From: an uncultured Lachnospiraceae bacterium
GTDB lineage: Bacteria; Bacillota; Clostridia; Lachnospirales; Lachnospiraceae
Direction: 5' to 3'
DNA length: 64,000 nucleotides
Assembly (NCBI GenBank): GCA_910577015.1
Contig: CAJTKU010000004.1
Span: 186,001 to 250,000, forward strand
Part shown: piece by piece, positions 33,053 through 42,380 of the stretch
Position numbering within the stretch: position 1 is the first letter of the stretch
Layout of the letters: the number at the start of each line of letters is the position of its first letter
Position numbers and translations under genes: made by a program
The notes under the pieces: generated by a model
What the model was told of the DNA's origin: nothing
The model's database searches: none
Seen by the model: the letters and a program-made list of their open reading frames with translations, nothing else

Positions 33053-33949
33053 ATGGTGTATTGGTTATGGGCCTTCGTGGGCATTCTGGCAGCGTTTGTC
33101 GTTGTTCTTCTAATGAAAATCCATATGATGCAGAAAGCAGCAAGGGAAATAGAAGCTGCCTTTGCCGACAGGCTCATGACCGACACCAATACGCTGATTG
33201 CCATTTCCGGCAGCGACAGGTACATGCGCCATCTGGCAAATGCGATAAACAGGCAGCTTCGCTTTCTCCGTGAAAAACGCCACCGGTTCCAGCAGGGAGA
33301 TGCGGAACTGAAAAATGCGGTTACTAACATTTCACACGATTTACGGACGCCGCTGACGGCTGTTTTTGGCTATCTGGATTTGCTGGAGCAGGAAGAAAAG
33401 TCTGAAGCGGTGGAGCGGTATATCGCCATTATCAGAAACCGCTGTGAAATGCTGAAACAATTAACGGAAGAGCTTTTCCGGTATTCGGTAATCCTTGCCA
33501 GAGAAAACGACATAAGGCGTGAGCCTGTGGTAATCAATAACGTTCTGGAAGAAAGCATAGCGGCGTTTTACACTGCCCTCAAAGAGAGAAATATCGCACC
33601 GGCAATACAAATGCCGGAAGAAAAAATCACACGTCTGCTGGATACTTCCGCGCTGTCCCGTGTGTTTTCCAATCTTTTGCAGAACGCTTTAAAATACAGT
33701 GACGGTGATTTGGAGGTTACGCTGTCCGAATCTGGGGAAATTGTTTTTGCCAACACGGCGTCACGCTTAAATGAGATAGAAGTAGGCAGGCTGTTTGACC
33801 GTTTTTTTACAGTGGAAGACGCCAGAAAATCAACAGGTTTGGGCCTTGCCATTTCCAAAACCCTTGTAGAACAGATGAACGGAAGCATTTCGGCCGGATA
33901 TGAAAACGGCAGGTTGAGCATCCGCATCTTCTTTGCAGGTGATAAATAG
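33053..33949 (+). CDS. Sensor histidine kinase
   Basis: 298 residues. A single N-terminal span (about 4-22) with almost no external part is followed by a linker, the H-box ISHDLRTPLTAVFGYLDLL (phospho-His), the N-box NLLQNALKYS and the ATP-lid FDRFFT with GLGLAISKTLVEQM. Lack of an external sensor domain suggests that it senses through the membrane or through the ABC transporter next door. Its partner is very likely the regulator at 30554. It lies 10 bases after the permease gene. Confidence 0.92.
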   Translation: MVYWLWAFVGILAAFVVVLLMKIHMMQKAAREIEAAFADRLMTDTNTLIAISGSDRYMRHLANAINRQLRFLREKRHRFQQGDAELKNAVTNISHDLRTPLTAVFGYLDLLEQEEKSEAVERYIAIIRNRCEMLKQLTEELFRYSVILARENDIRREPVVINNVLEESIAAFYTALKERNIAPAIQMPEEKITRLLDTSALSRVFSNLLQNALKYSDGDLEVTLSESGEIVFANTASRLNEIEVGRLFDRFFTVEDARKSTGLGLAISKTLVEQMNGSISAGYENGRLSIRIFFAGDK

Positions 33950-33976
33950 GGAAAATATACAATCCGGGAGGGAAAT

Positions 33977-35161
33977 ATGTTATTCAGTATTGCGCTGATT
34001 TTGCTTGTCGGTATGTTTGCCGGCTGGTTGTGCGGTAAAGTAAAACTGCCTAATTTGCTGGGGATGATAGTGACGGGTATCATATTGGGACCGTATGTCC
34101 TGAATCTGGTGGATGATTCCATTTTACGGATTTCAGCAGACATTAGGAAAATTGCGCTTATCATTATTTTGACGAGAGCCGGACTGACGCTGCATTTACA
34201 GGATTTGAAAAGAGTTGGCAGGCCGGCAGTATTGATGTGTTTTGTCCCGGCAGTGTTTGAAATTCTGGGAATGATATTTTTGGCCCCGAAATTGTTGGGA
34301 ATTACTGTTTTGGAAGCGGCCATCATGGGTGCTGTGGTCGGTGCGGTTTCGCCGGCGGTTATCGTGCCAAAAATGATAAGGCTGATAGAAACGGGATATG
34401 GAACAAATAAGGGAATACCGCAGCTGGTTTTGGCGGGTGCATCGGTAGATGATGTGTTTGTGATTGTTCTGTTTACGGTTTTTACGGGATTGGCGCAGGG
34501 AGAAAAAATTTCATACATGAGTTTTTTGAACATTCCGGCGTCTGTTTTTCTGGGGATATTTTTCGGTGTCCTGTCCGGATTTTGCATGGCCATATTTTTT
34601 GAAAAAGTGCATATCCGGGACTCTGCAAAGGTAATTATTCTGCTTAGCGTTTCCTTTTTACTGGTAACGTTGGAGGATTGTTTAACGACGCCCATTACTT
34701 TCTCCGCATTGGTGGCGATTATGTTTATCGGAATTTCGCTTCAAAAGTACAGAAGCGCTGTGGCAGCCCGTTTGGCAGTGAAGTTTAATAAGTTATGGGT
34801 AGGGGCTGAAATATTATTGTTTGTTCTGGTAGGCACTACGGTGGATATTCGTTATGCATTGTCGGCAGGGATGGCGGCAGTCATTCTGATTGCAGGGGTA
34901 TTGTTATTCAGGATGGCCGGCGTTTTTTGCTGTCTGCTGGCTACGGAACTGTCCTTTAAGGAGCGTTTGTTTTGTATGGCGGCTTACATACCCAAAGCCA
35001 CCGTACAGGCAGCTATAGGCGGCGTCCCTCTGGCTATGGGGCTGGGCTGCGGCAATATAGTTCTTACGGTTGCGGTGCTTGCAATTCTCATTACAGCGCC
35101 GTTAGGGGCCTTTTTGATTGATATATCCTACAAAAAACTATTGGTGCAGACAAAGGAGTAA
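33977..35161 (+). CDS. Cation:proton antiporter (monovalent cation/H+ exchanger)
   Basis: 394 residues with about 12 spans. The N-terminal FAGWLCGKVKLPNLLGMIVTGIILGP and the AGASVDDVFVIVLFTVF segment with two adjacent aspartates are the marks of the Na+/H+ exchanger superfamily. It would swap Na+ or K+ for protons across the membrane. It follows the kinase gene after 27 bases behind GGGAGGG, so it may be transcribed with the ABC module, but functional linkage is not evident. Confidence 0.88.
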   Translation: MLFSIALILLVGMFAGWLCGKVKLPNLLGMIVTGIILGPYVLNLVDDSILRISADIRKIALIIILTRAGLTLHLQDLKRVGRPAVLMCFVPAVFEILGMIFLAPKLLGITVLEAAIMGAVVGAVSPAVIVPKMIRLIETGYGTNKGIPQLVLAGASVDDVFVIVLFTVFTGLAQGEKISYMSFLNIPASVFLGIFFGVLSGFCMAIFFEKVHIRDSAKVIILLSVSFLLVTLEDCLTTPITFSALVAIMFIGISLQKYRSAVAARLAVKFNKLWVGAEILLFVLVGTTVDIRYALSAGMAAVILIAGVLLFRMAGVFCCLLATELSFKERLFCMAAYIPKATVQAAIGGVPLAMGLGCGNIVLTVAVLAILITAPLGAFLIDISYKKLLVQTKE

Positions 35162-35194
35162 CCGTGAATATCTGCAAAATGCAGGGGCGAATAC

Positions 35195-35223
35195 TTGCCA
35201 AAACATGCGGATTGGGGTATGAT
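35195..35223 (+). promoter_or_regulatory. Promoter of metA-fic
   Basis: TTGCCA (35195-35200), 17 bases, TATGAT (35218-35223). The leader to metA is about 45 bases and shows no SAM riboswitch or T-box features. Confidence 0.62.
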
Positions 35224-35275
35224 ATGCAATATGGCGCTGCCATAAGGAATTTTTGCAGGAAAAGAGGAAAGTGCT

Positions 35276-36181
35276 ATGCCAATCAGGATACAGAGCGATT
35301 TGCCAGCTAAGGAAATACTGGAAAATGAAAATATATTTGTCATGGATGAAAACAGGGCGGTGCATCAGGATATCCGCCCCCTGCAGGTGTGTATTTTAAA
35401 CCTGATGCCTGTAAAGCAGGATACGGAATTGCAGCTTCTGCGCGCCCTGTCAAACACGCCCTTGCAGGTGGATGTGACTTTTTTGAACGTAAAGAGCCAT
35501 GTTTCCATCAATACGCCAGCGAACCATCTGAATAAGTTTTACACTACGCTGGAGGAAATAAAGGACAGGAAATTTGACGGACTGATTTTCACGGGAGCGC
35601 CGGTGGAGGACATTACGTTTGAGGAAGTGGATTATTGGGAGGAAGTCTGTGGCATCATGGACTGGGCGGAGGAAAATGTGACGTCCACCCTTTATATCTG
35701 CTGGGGAGCGCAGGCTGCCTTTTACCATAAGTACGGCATTCAGAAAAGAAAGCTGCCGGAAAAACTGTTCGGCATATATCCTCATAAGGTGGCAAACAGA
35801 AAAGTGCCCCTTGTCAGAGGATTTGATGATATTTTTCTTGCACCCCACAGCAGGCATACGGAAACGCCTGCCGAAGCCATTCATGCCTGCAGGGAAATTA
35901 CGGTGTTGGCGGAATCGGAGGAGGCCGGCGTGTTTTTAGCCATAGCGCACGGAGGCCGTCAGATTTTTGTAAACGGACACCCGGAATATGACCGCTACAC
36001 CTTGGACGGCGAATACCGCAGGGATTTGGGTAAGGGACTGCCGATACATATTCCCTACAATTATTATCCCGGTGATGATTCGGAGAAAAAGCCCCTTTTG
36101 CAGTGGCGCTCCCACAGCAATAACCTCTACAGTAACTGGCTTAATTATTATGTATATCAGGTGACGCCGTATGAGTTGTAA
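35276..36181 (+). CDS. metA: Homoserine O-acyltransferase (probably acetyl-CoA-dependent)
   Basis: 301 residues of the MetA family, first step of methionine synthesis from homoserine. Acyl-acceptor C142 lies in LYICWGAQAAF; the catalytic His (GHPEYDRYT) and Glu lie later. Residue 111, which separates succinyl-CoA (Gly) from acetyl-CoA (Glu) use in this family, is Glu in TGAPVED, so O-acetylhomoserine is the likely product. It has its own promoter and overlaps fic by 11 bases. Confidence 0.94.
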   Translation: MPIRIQSDLPAKEILENENIFVMDENRAVHQDIRPLQVCILNLMPVKQDTELQLLRALSNTPLQVDVTFLNVKSHVSINTPANHLNKFYTTLEEIKDRKFDGLIFTGAPVEDITFEEVDYWEEVCGIMDWAEENVTSTLYICWGAQAAFYHKYGIQKRKLPEKLFGIYPHKVANRKVPLVRGFDDIFLAPHSRHTETPAEAIHACREITVLAESEEAGVFLAIAHGGRQIFVNGHPEYDRYTLDGEYRRDLGKGLPIHIPYNYYPGDDSEKKPLLQWRSHSNNLYSNWLNYYVYQVTPYEL

Positions 36182-36917
36182 GTTATCATCCCAGAATGAC
36201 TTTTTAGAATTTCTGCTGCAAAGATTTCAGATAGAAAGAGAAAGGTTTGACCGTTCCGGCGTATATGCCTGTACGCAGCGTCTGCTTGCATACCATTCAA
36301 ACAGGATTGAAGGCAGTACGCTTACGGAGGAACAGACGGCATCCTTGTTTGATAATGGAATATTGCCAAAATCCGATGATTATTACAGGGCAAAAGATGT
36401 TGAGGAAATGAGCGGGCATTTCCTTATGTTTAATAAAATGCTGGATACGCTTGATATGCCTTTATCACAGGAATTAATAAAGCAATTTCATTATGAGTTG
36501 AAATCCGGTGTGTTTGAAGACAGGGCAAACGGATATGCGATTGGTGATTATAAAAGGCGCCCCAACATGATAGGGATGTTTCAGACAGTAAGACCGGAGC
36601 ATGTGGAAGAAGAGATGAATTTGCTGATGGAGTGGTATTTTGACCGAAAAGCAGATATTACAGTATTGGCAGAGTTCCATGCCAGATACGAGAGTATCCA
36701 TCCGTTTCAAGACGGAAACGGAAGAACAGGCAGATTGATTCTTTTCAGGGAATGTCTGAAAAACAGAATTGTGCCGGTTTTGATTGAAGATGCAAACAGA
36801 AACGAATATTTAGAGGCATTAAAAGAATACAGGGAACAAAAAGACCCGCACAAATTAATAGAACTGTTCAAGAGGGAGCAGAAATCTTATCTTGATAAAT
36901 GTAGTTATTTTATATAA
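36171..36917 (+). CDS. Fic family protein (class II, self-inhibited)
   Basis: 248 residues. The Fic motif H177-PFQDGNGRTGR188 is fully canonical, so AMP transfer to a hydroxyl side chain (or a related nucleotide transfer) is expected. An N-terminal inhibitory helix S43-NRI-E47-G48 matches the class II (S/T)xxxE(G/N) consensus, whose glutamate blocks ATP binding. No toxin-antitoxin partner gene is adjacent. Its ATG lies inside the end of metA, so the two are co-translated. The target is unknown. Confidence 0.93.
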   Translation: MSCKLSSQNDFLEFLLQRFQIERERFDRSGVYACTQRLLAYHSNRIEGSTLTEEQTASLFDNGILPKSDDYYRAKDVEEMSGHFLMFNKMLDTLDMPLSQELIKQFHYELKSGVFEDRANGYAIGDYKRRPNMIGMFQTVRPEHVEEEMNLLMEWYFDRKADITVLAEFHARYESIHPFQDGNGRTGRLILFRECLKNRIVPVLIEDANRNEYLEALKEYREQKDPHKLIELFKREQKSYLDKCSYFI

Positions 36918-36948
36918 GTCATTGTAAGACAATTTAATATGAAAAGTA

Positions 36949-36987
36949 AAAAGGATTGGTGCAGTCATTCAAAACACCAATCCTTTT
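36949..36987. terminator. Bidirectional terminator between fic and the convergent gene
   Basis: A perfect 13-bp stem AAAAGGATTGGTG/CACCAATCCTTTT with a 13-base loop, between two genes that point towards each other. Confidence 0.85.
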
Positions 36988-37004
36988 CTGTCGTCGGGTA
37001 TTCG

Positions 37005-40000
37005 CTATTCTGCCAAATTTTTCACCGCTGTGGATAACATCAGCTTGATACGGTTTAACTGGTTTACCTCGCTGGCTCCGGGGTCATAATCGATTGCCAC
37101 GATATTGGAGGCCGGATGCTGCTTTCTGAGCTCTTTGATAACGCCCTTGCCCACCACATGGTTGGGCAGGCAGCCAAAGGGCTGGCAGCATACGATATTG
37201 GGTACGCCGCTGTGAATCAGTTCCACCATTTCCCCGGTCAGAAACCATCCTTCCCCGGTCTGGTTGCCGATGGATACAATAGGTTTGGCGTATTCCACCA
37301 AATCGCGGATGTGTGCGGGCGGCGTAAAATGCCTGCTCTTTTTTAATTCTTTCGCGGCGGCGCCGCGCAGCTTCTCAATGGCCCAGATGCCAAGGGAGGA
37401 AAGCCTTGCAGCTTTTTTGCTCATACCGAGTTCCTCAGCTTTATATATCTGGTTGTAGAAACAATACAACATGAAATCAATTAAGTCCGGCATGACGGCT
37501 TCGGCGCCTTCCGCTTCCAGAAGTTCCACCAGATGATTGTTCCCGGCAGGGGAAAACTTCACCAGAATCTCGCCAACGATGCCGACGCGGGGTTTTTTCA
37601 GGTCTTCCCGGATGGGGATGGCGTCAAAATCCCGGACAATTTCACGGCAGAGCCGGTTGAATGTAAAGAAATTCAGGTGTCTGCCGGATACAAATTTCTG
37701 AACCACGGCAAGCCACTTTTTGTGGACGGCGTTTACGCTTCCGGGCTCTTCCTCGTAGGGCCGCATCCTGTAGACGCATCGCATGAAGATATCGCCGAAG
37801 ACCGCGCCGTATGCGGCGCGTATCAGTAAGTTTGCATTGAGGTGGAAGCCAGGATTGCTTTCAATTCCCCCAAGATTCAGGGAAATAACCGGAATCTGTG
37901 CCATGCCTGCTTTTTCGAGGGCGCGCCGGATAAAGCCGATGTAATTGGTGGCGCGGCAGCCGCCGCCTGTCTGGGACATAATTATGGCAGTCCTGTCAAG
38001 GTCGTACCTGCCGGAAAGCAGCGCTTCCATAATCTGGCCGACCACCAGGAGGGAAGGGTAGCAGGCGTCGTTGTTTACGTACTTTAAGCCCACGTCCACG
38101 GAGTGTTTATTGTCATTGTCCAGAACCACAAAATTGTAACCGCAGGCATTGAAAGCCGGTTCCAAAATTTCAAAGTGGATGGGTGACATCTGCGGGCAGA
38201 TAATCGTATAGTTTTTGCGCATCTCTTCCGTGAAAGGCACTTTATAAATGGCGGAAGAATGCAAGGTTCTTTTTTTGTTCTGTTTTTCCCTGACGCGGAT
38301 GGCGGAGAGCAGGGAACGGATACGGATACGCGCTGCTCCCAGATTATTCACCTCGTCAATTTTCAGGCAGGTATATATCTTGCCGGAACCGGAGAGGATA
38401 TCGTTTACCTGGTCGGTAGTGACGGCGTCCAGACCGCAGCCAAAAGAGTTTAACTGGATTAAGTCCAGATTGTCCACCGTTTTTACATAGCTGGCAGCGG
38501 CGTACAGCCGGGAGTGGTACATCCACTGGTCGGAAACGATAAGGGGACGTTCCGGATTTCCCAGATGGGAAATGGAATCCTCCGTCAACACGGCAATATC
38601 ATAGGAAGTAATGAGTTCCGGGATGCCGTGATTGATTTCCTGGTCGATATGGTAGGGGCGTCCGGCAAGGACAATGCCCCGCTTTCCGTTTTCCTCCATC
38701 CATTTCAGGGTTTCCTCCCCTTTTTCCATGATATCTTTTCTTGCACGGTCAAGTTCTTCCCATGCCTTTAAAACCGCATTTTTGATTTCAGAGGAAGGAA
38801 TTTCGGTAAATTCTTTTATCAGGGCAGAGGAGATGGTATCCGTATCCCGAAAGGACATAAAAGGATTGCGGAATATGACTTCGCCGCGGCCGATTTCCTC
38901 CACATTGTTTTTAATGTTTTCCGAATAAGACGTCACGATAGGACAGTTGTAATGGTTGTTGGCGCCTTCCACTTCATCACGCTCATAGAAAAGGGCAGGA
39001 TAAAAGATAAAAGGGACGTTTTGTTTAATCAGCCAGGTGACATGCCCGTGTGCCAGTTTTGCAGGATAACATTCCGATTCACTGGGGATGGATTCGATGC
39101 CCAGTTCATAGATTTTCCTGTTGGAGGCAGGGGAGAGTATGACCTGATATCCCAGTTCGGTAAAAAAAGTAAACCAGAAGGGATAATTCTCGTACATGTT
39201 TAATACCCTTGGTATGCCCACCGGGCCGCGTTTTGCCTTGTCGGGGGTGGTGGGTTCATAGGAAAAGAGCCTTTTCAGTTTATAATCGAAAAGATTGGGC
39301 ACGCCGCTTGTTTTTTTGTCTTTGCCAAGACCGCGTTCGCAGCGGTTACCGGAAATATACTGGCGGCCGCCGGAAAACTTATTGATGGTCAGACGGCAGT
39401 TGTTGGTGCAGCCCTTGCATTTGGCCATGCTTGTTTCAAACTGTAATTCACAGATTTTTTGGAAAGAAAGCATGGTGGTTTTCTGGCCTTTTTCATAACG
39501 CTCCCTTGCGATAAGGGCAGCGCCGAAGGCGCCCATAATGCCGGCAATATCGGGGCGGATTGCCTCGCATCCGGCTATTTTTTCAAAACTTCTCAAGACG
39601 GCATCGTTGTAGAAGGTGCCGCCCTGTACAACAATTTCCTTACCCAGTTCCGAGGCATCGGAAACCTTGATTACCTTAAACAGTGCGTTTTTGATGACAG
39701 AGTAGGCAAGACCGGCGGAAATATCCGCTACGGACGCCCCTTCCTTCTGCGCCTGTTTTACCTTGGAATTCATGAAAACCGTACAGCGGGTGCCTAAATC
39801 AATGGGATGCTCTGCAAACAGGGCAGTCTGTGCAAAATCCTGAACGGAGTAGTTTAAGGACTTTGCAAAGGTTTCGATAAAAGAACCGCAGCCGGAAGAG
39901 CAGGCCTCGTTTAACTGCACGCTGTCCACGGTGCCGTTCTTGATTTTAATACATTTCATATCCTGTCCGCCGATATCGAGGATACAGTCCACATCGGGAT

Positions 40001-41228
40001 TAAAGAAAGCAGCCGCGTGGTAATGCGCCACGGTTTCCACTTCCCCGTCATCCAAAAGGAAAGCGGCTTTCATCAGCGCTTCCCCGTATCCGGTGGAGCA
40101 GGAGCGCACGATGTTTACCCCTTCGGGAAGAAGGGAGTAGATTTCCTTGATGGATTTTATGGCGGTATTTAAGGGGCTGCCGTCATTGTTGCTGTAGAAA
40201 GAATACAATAATGAGCCGTCTTCTCCCACAAGGGCGATTTTGGTAGTGGTGGAACCGGCATCAATTCCCAGATAAGCATTGCCTTTGTAGGAAGACAAAT
40301 CCGCAGTGCCTACCTGATGTCTGGCGTGACGTTCCTTGAAAGCGTTGTAGGCAGCCTCGTCCGCAAACAAAGGCTCCATACGTTCCACTTCAAATTCCAT
40401 TTTTATTTCGGAGGAAAGTTTGGCCGTCATTTCCTCCATGGTATAAAAAATTTCTTCTTTAGCATTTAATGCGGAGCCGATTGCCGCAAAAAGATGGGAG
40501 TTATCCGTATCTATAATATGTTCCTCATCCAGTTTTAAAGTGCGGATGAAAGCTTTTTTCAACTCGGATAAAAAGTGCAGGGGGCCGCCCAAAAAGGCAA
40601 CGTGTCCGCGGATGGGCTTGCCGCAGGCAAGACCGCTGATGGTCTGGTTTACAACGGCCTGAAAAATGGAGGCAGCCAAATCTTCCTTGGTGGCGCCTTC
40701 GTTAATCAGGGGCTGTATGTCTGTTTTGGCAAAGACGCCGCAGCGGGCGGCAATGGTGTATAAAGAATTGTAGTTTTTGGCATACTCATTTAAACCCGAG
40801 GCGTCAGTCTGGATAAGGGAAGCCATCTGGTCGATAAAAGAGCCGGTACCGCCGGCACAAATGCCGTTCATACGCTGTTCCACATTGCCGCCTTCAAAGT
40901 AGATGATTTTGGCGTCCTCGCCGCCAAGCTCGATGGCAACGTCGGTCTGCGGCGCCATCTCTTTTAAGGAAGTGGCAACGGCAATGACTTCCTGGGTAAA
41001 CGGAACTTTGAGATGGTTTGCCAGGGTCAGTCCGCCCGAACCGGTAATCATGGGGTGTACGGTCAGGTTGCCTAACAGTCCGTATGCTTTTTGTAAAAGA
41101 GAGGAAAGGGTTTCCCGGATGTTGGCAAAATGTCTTTCGTAGTCAGAAAACAAAATATTGTGCTGTTCGTCCAGAATTGCAATTTTGACAGTGGTGGAGC
41201 CAATGTCAATACCAAGAGTATATGTCAT
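37005..41228 (-). CDS. Giant acyl-CoA dehydratase activase / DUF2229 / HgdB-like fusion
   Basis: About 1407 residues. Two BadF/BcrA/HgdC-type ATPase domains come first (LGIDIGSTTVKIAIL near residue 5; YLGIDAGSTTTKIALV near 315), each with later glycine and cysteine motifs (GICAGGTGSFIDQ; EACSSGCGSFIE). Then come a Cys-rich link (KCKGCTNNC), a DUF2229 domain (IPRVLNMYENYPFWFTFF) and a C-terminal region like the 2-hydroxyglutaryl-CoA dehydratase D component, with several conserved Cys (NNDACYPS, GGGCRATNY, CCQPFGCLPNH). Such proteins probably couple ATP hydrolysis to low-potential electron transfer through Fe-S clusters; the physiological substrate is unknown. AAGGA precedes the second ATG, at 41228. 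Divergent from the rhomboid gene. Confidence 0.85.
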   Translation of the reverse strand: MTYTLGIDIGSTTVKIAILDEQHNILFSDYERHFANIRETLSSLLQKAYGLLGNLTVHPMITGSGGLTLANHLKVPFTQEVIAVATSLKEMAPQTDVAIELGGEDAKIIYFEGGNVEQRMNGICAGGTGSFIDQMASLIQTDASGLNEYAKNYNSLYTIAARCGVFAKTDIQPLINEGATKEDLAASIFQAVVNQTISGLACGKPIRGHVAFLGGPLHFLSELKKAFIRTLKLDEEHIIDTDNSHLFAAIGSALNAKEEIFYTMEEMTAKLSSEIKMEFEVERMEPLFADEAAYNAFKERHARHQVGTADLSSYKGNAYLGIDAGSTTTKIALVGEDGSLLYSFYSNNDGSPLNTAIKSIKEIYSLLPEGVNIVRSCSTGYGEALMKAAFLLDDGEVETVAHYHAAAFFNPDVDCILDIGGQDMKCIKIKNGTVDSVQLNEACSSGCGSFIETFAKSLNYSVQDFAQTALFAEHPIDLGTRCTVFMNSKVKQAQKEGASVADISAGLAYSVIKNALFKVIKVSDASELGKEIVVQGGTFYNDAVLRSFEKIAGCEAIRPDIAGIMGAFGAALIARERYEKGQKTTMLSFQKICELQFETSMAKCKGCTNNCRLTINKFSGGRQYISGNRCERGLGKDKKTSGVPNLFDYKLKRLFSYEPTTPDKAKRGPVGIPRVLNMYENYPFWFTFFTELGYQVILSPASNRKIYELGIESIPSESECYPAKLAHGHVTWLIKQNVPFIFYPALFYERDEVEGANNHYNCPIVTSYSENIKNNVEEIGRGEVIFRNPFMSFRDTDTISSALIKEFTEIPSSEIKNAVLKAWEELDRARKDIMEKGEETLKWMEENGKRGIVLAGRPYHIDQEINHGIPELITSYDIAVLTEDSISHLGNPERPLIVSDQWMYHSRLYAAASYVKTVDNLDLIQLNSFGCGLDAVTTDQVNDILSGSGKIYTCLKIDEVNNLGAARIRIRSLLSAIRVREKQNKKRTLHSSAIYKVPFTEEMRKNYTIICPQMSPIHFEILEPAFNACGYNFVVLDNDNKHSVDVGLKYVNNDACYPSLLVVGQIMEALLSGRYDLDRTAIIMSQTGGGCRATNYIGFIRRALEKAGMAQIPVISLNLGGIESNPGFHLNANLLIRAAYGAVFGDIFMRCVYRMRPYEEEPGSVNAVHKKWLAVVQKFVSGRHLNFFTFNRLCREIVRDFDAIPIREDLKKPRVGIVGEILVKFSPAGNNHLVELLEAEGAEAVMPDLIDFMLYCFYNQIYKAEELGMSKKAARLSSLGIWAIEKLRGAAAKELKKSRHFTPPAHIRDLVEYAKPIVSIGNQTGEGWFLTGEMVELIHSGVPNIVCCQPFGCLPNHVVGKGVIKELRKQHPASNIVAIDYDPGASEVNQLNRIKLMLSTAVKNLAE

Positions 41229-41279
41229 ATGAATCATTCCTTTTTTCTTTATTTAAAATGTAGTTACAAACCAATGTAC

Positions 41280-41308
41280 ATTATACGACAGTATATGACA
41301 AAAAGCAA
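41280..41308 (-). promoter_or_regulatory. Promoter of the giant activase gene
   Basis: On the minus strand, TTGCTT (41308-41303), 17 bases, TATAAT (41285-41280), about 50 bases upstream of the start. Confidence 0.72.
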
Positions 41309-41392
41309 CGAAGTTGCATATGTTTCTTTATCTGGTAAATTAGAAATTTTTTCTAAATTTTTCAAAATTTATGTGAAATGTTGCTGGATTGG

Positions 41393-41421
41393 TTTACTTT
41401 GGAAAAGAGGAATGATAGAAT
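41393..41421 (+). promoter_or_regulatory. Promoter of the rhomboid-like gene
   Basis: TTTACT (41393-41398), 17 bases, TAGAAT (41416-41421) with an extended TGA just upstream. The rest of the 249-base divergent gap is AT-rich without other clear signals. Confidence 0.6.
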
Positions 41422-41486
41422 ATATGCAATCGTTTATTTTGAAATGACAGGGAAATCCTGTATGACCGAAGGAGGCTTTTGGGCCA

Positions 41487-42365
41487 ATGAATAAATTTGA
41501 AAAGAAATTCGGAAAGTATGCCATACCGAATTTATCGACAGTCCTGCTTGTATGTTATGCGGTGGGATATGCCATTCAGTTTTTGAACAATGATTTTTTG
41601 TCTTACCTGACGCTGGATGCGTATAAAATCGTGCATGGCCAGATTTGGCGGCTGTTTACCTGGGTGGTGGTGCCCCCTTCCATGGGAAATATTTTTATCA
41701 CGCTGCTTATGCTTTATTTTTACTGGTCCATAGGGACGACACTGGAGCGCACATGGGGAACGTACCGCTATAATGTCTATATTTTTTCCGGCATGCTATT
41801 TACGGTGCTGGGCTGTTTTGTGGCAATGGGGGCAGGATATCTTTTGTACAGGGACGCATGGGCGCTTATGAATGCGGCAGGTTCCCTCTTTTTTAATACC
41901 GGTTATATCAATATGTCCATCTTTCTGGCATTTGCCGCCACTTTCCCGGAGGCGCAGGTGCTTTTGATGTTTATCATTCCCATCAAAGTGAAATGGATTG
42001 GGATTCTGGACGCCGTGCTTTTATTGTGGGAGTTTATAGCGGGCACGCGCGTGTCGGTGGGAGGAGCCGTGGTGCTGGATGTCAGCCTGTATGCAAGGAT
42101 TGCCATTCTATCTTCTCTGCTCAATTTTATTGTCTTTTTCTTTACCTACAGGAAAGGCATTATACGGAGTCCGAAACAGATAAAAAGGCAGCATGAGTTT
42201 AAACGCGAGGTAAACAGGGCGCATATGGTGACAAAGCATAAATGCGCCATCTGCGGCAGGACGGATGAGTCCAATCCCGAGTTGGAATTTCGGTTCTGTT
42301 CCAAATGCAACGGCAACTATGAGTACTGTCAGGACCATTTGTTTACCCATAAGCATGTGGAATAA
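41487..42365 (+). CDS. Rhomboid-like membrane protein lacking the catalytic dyad, with C-terminal zinc ribbon
   Basis: 292 residues. About six spans and the GQIWRLFTWVVVPP and LERTWGTYRYN segments show the rhomboid fold. The active-site GxSG, expected before FLAFAATFPEAQVLL, is replaced by NTGY, and no His is found in the late span, so it is probably a pseudoprotease. After about residue 245 it has a cytoplasmic zinc ribbon (CAICG ... CSKC, then CQDH). Active rhomboids cut membrane proteins; inactive ones bind them. It is followed by a sigma-like gene 15 bases on. Confidence 0.82.
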   Translation: MNKFEKKFGKYAIPNLSTVLLVCYAVGYAIQFLNNDFLSYLTLDAYKIVHGQIWRLFTWVVVPPSMGNIFITLLMLYFYWSIGTTLERTWGTYRYNVYIFSGMLFTVLGCFVAMGAGYLLYRDAWALMNAAGSLFFNTGYINMSIFLAFAATFPEAQVLLMFIIPIKVKWIGILDAVLLLWEFIAGTRVSVGGAVVLDVSLYARIAILSSLLNFIVFFFTYRKGIIRSPKQIKRQHEFKREVNRAHMVTKHKCAICGRTDESNPELEFRFCSKCNGNYEYCQDHLFTHKHVE

Positions 42366-42380
42366 AGGATGAAGGTAAAC

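Noticed and set aside
33568..34695. 375-residue open frame antisense to the kinase and antiporter genes
   Set aside because: Low-complexity Ser/Thr/Pro-rich translation typical of shadow frames; the plus-strand genes carry clear motifs.
35162..35275. SAM riboswitch upstream of metA
   Set aside because: The 114-base gap lacks the SAM-I core sequences and P1 stem; only a promoter is visible.
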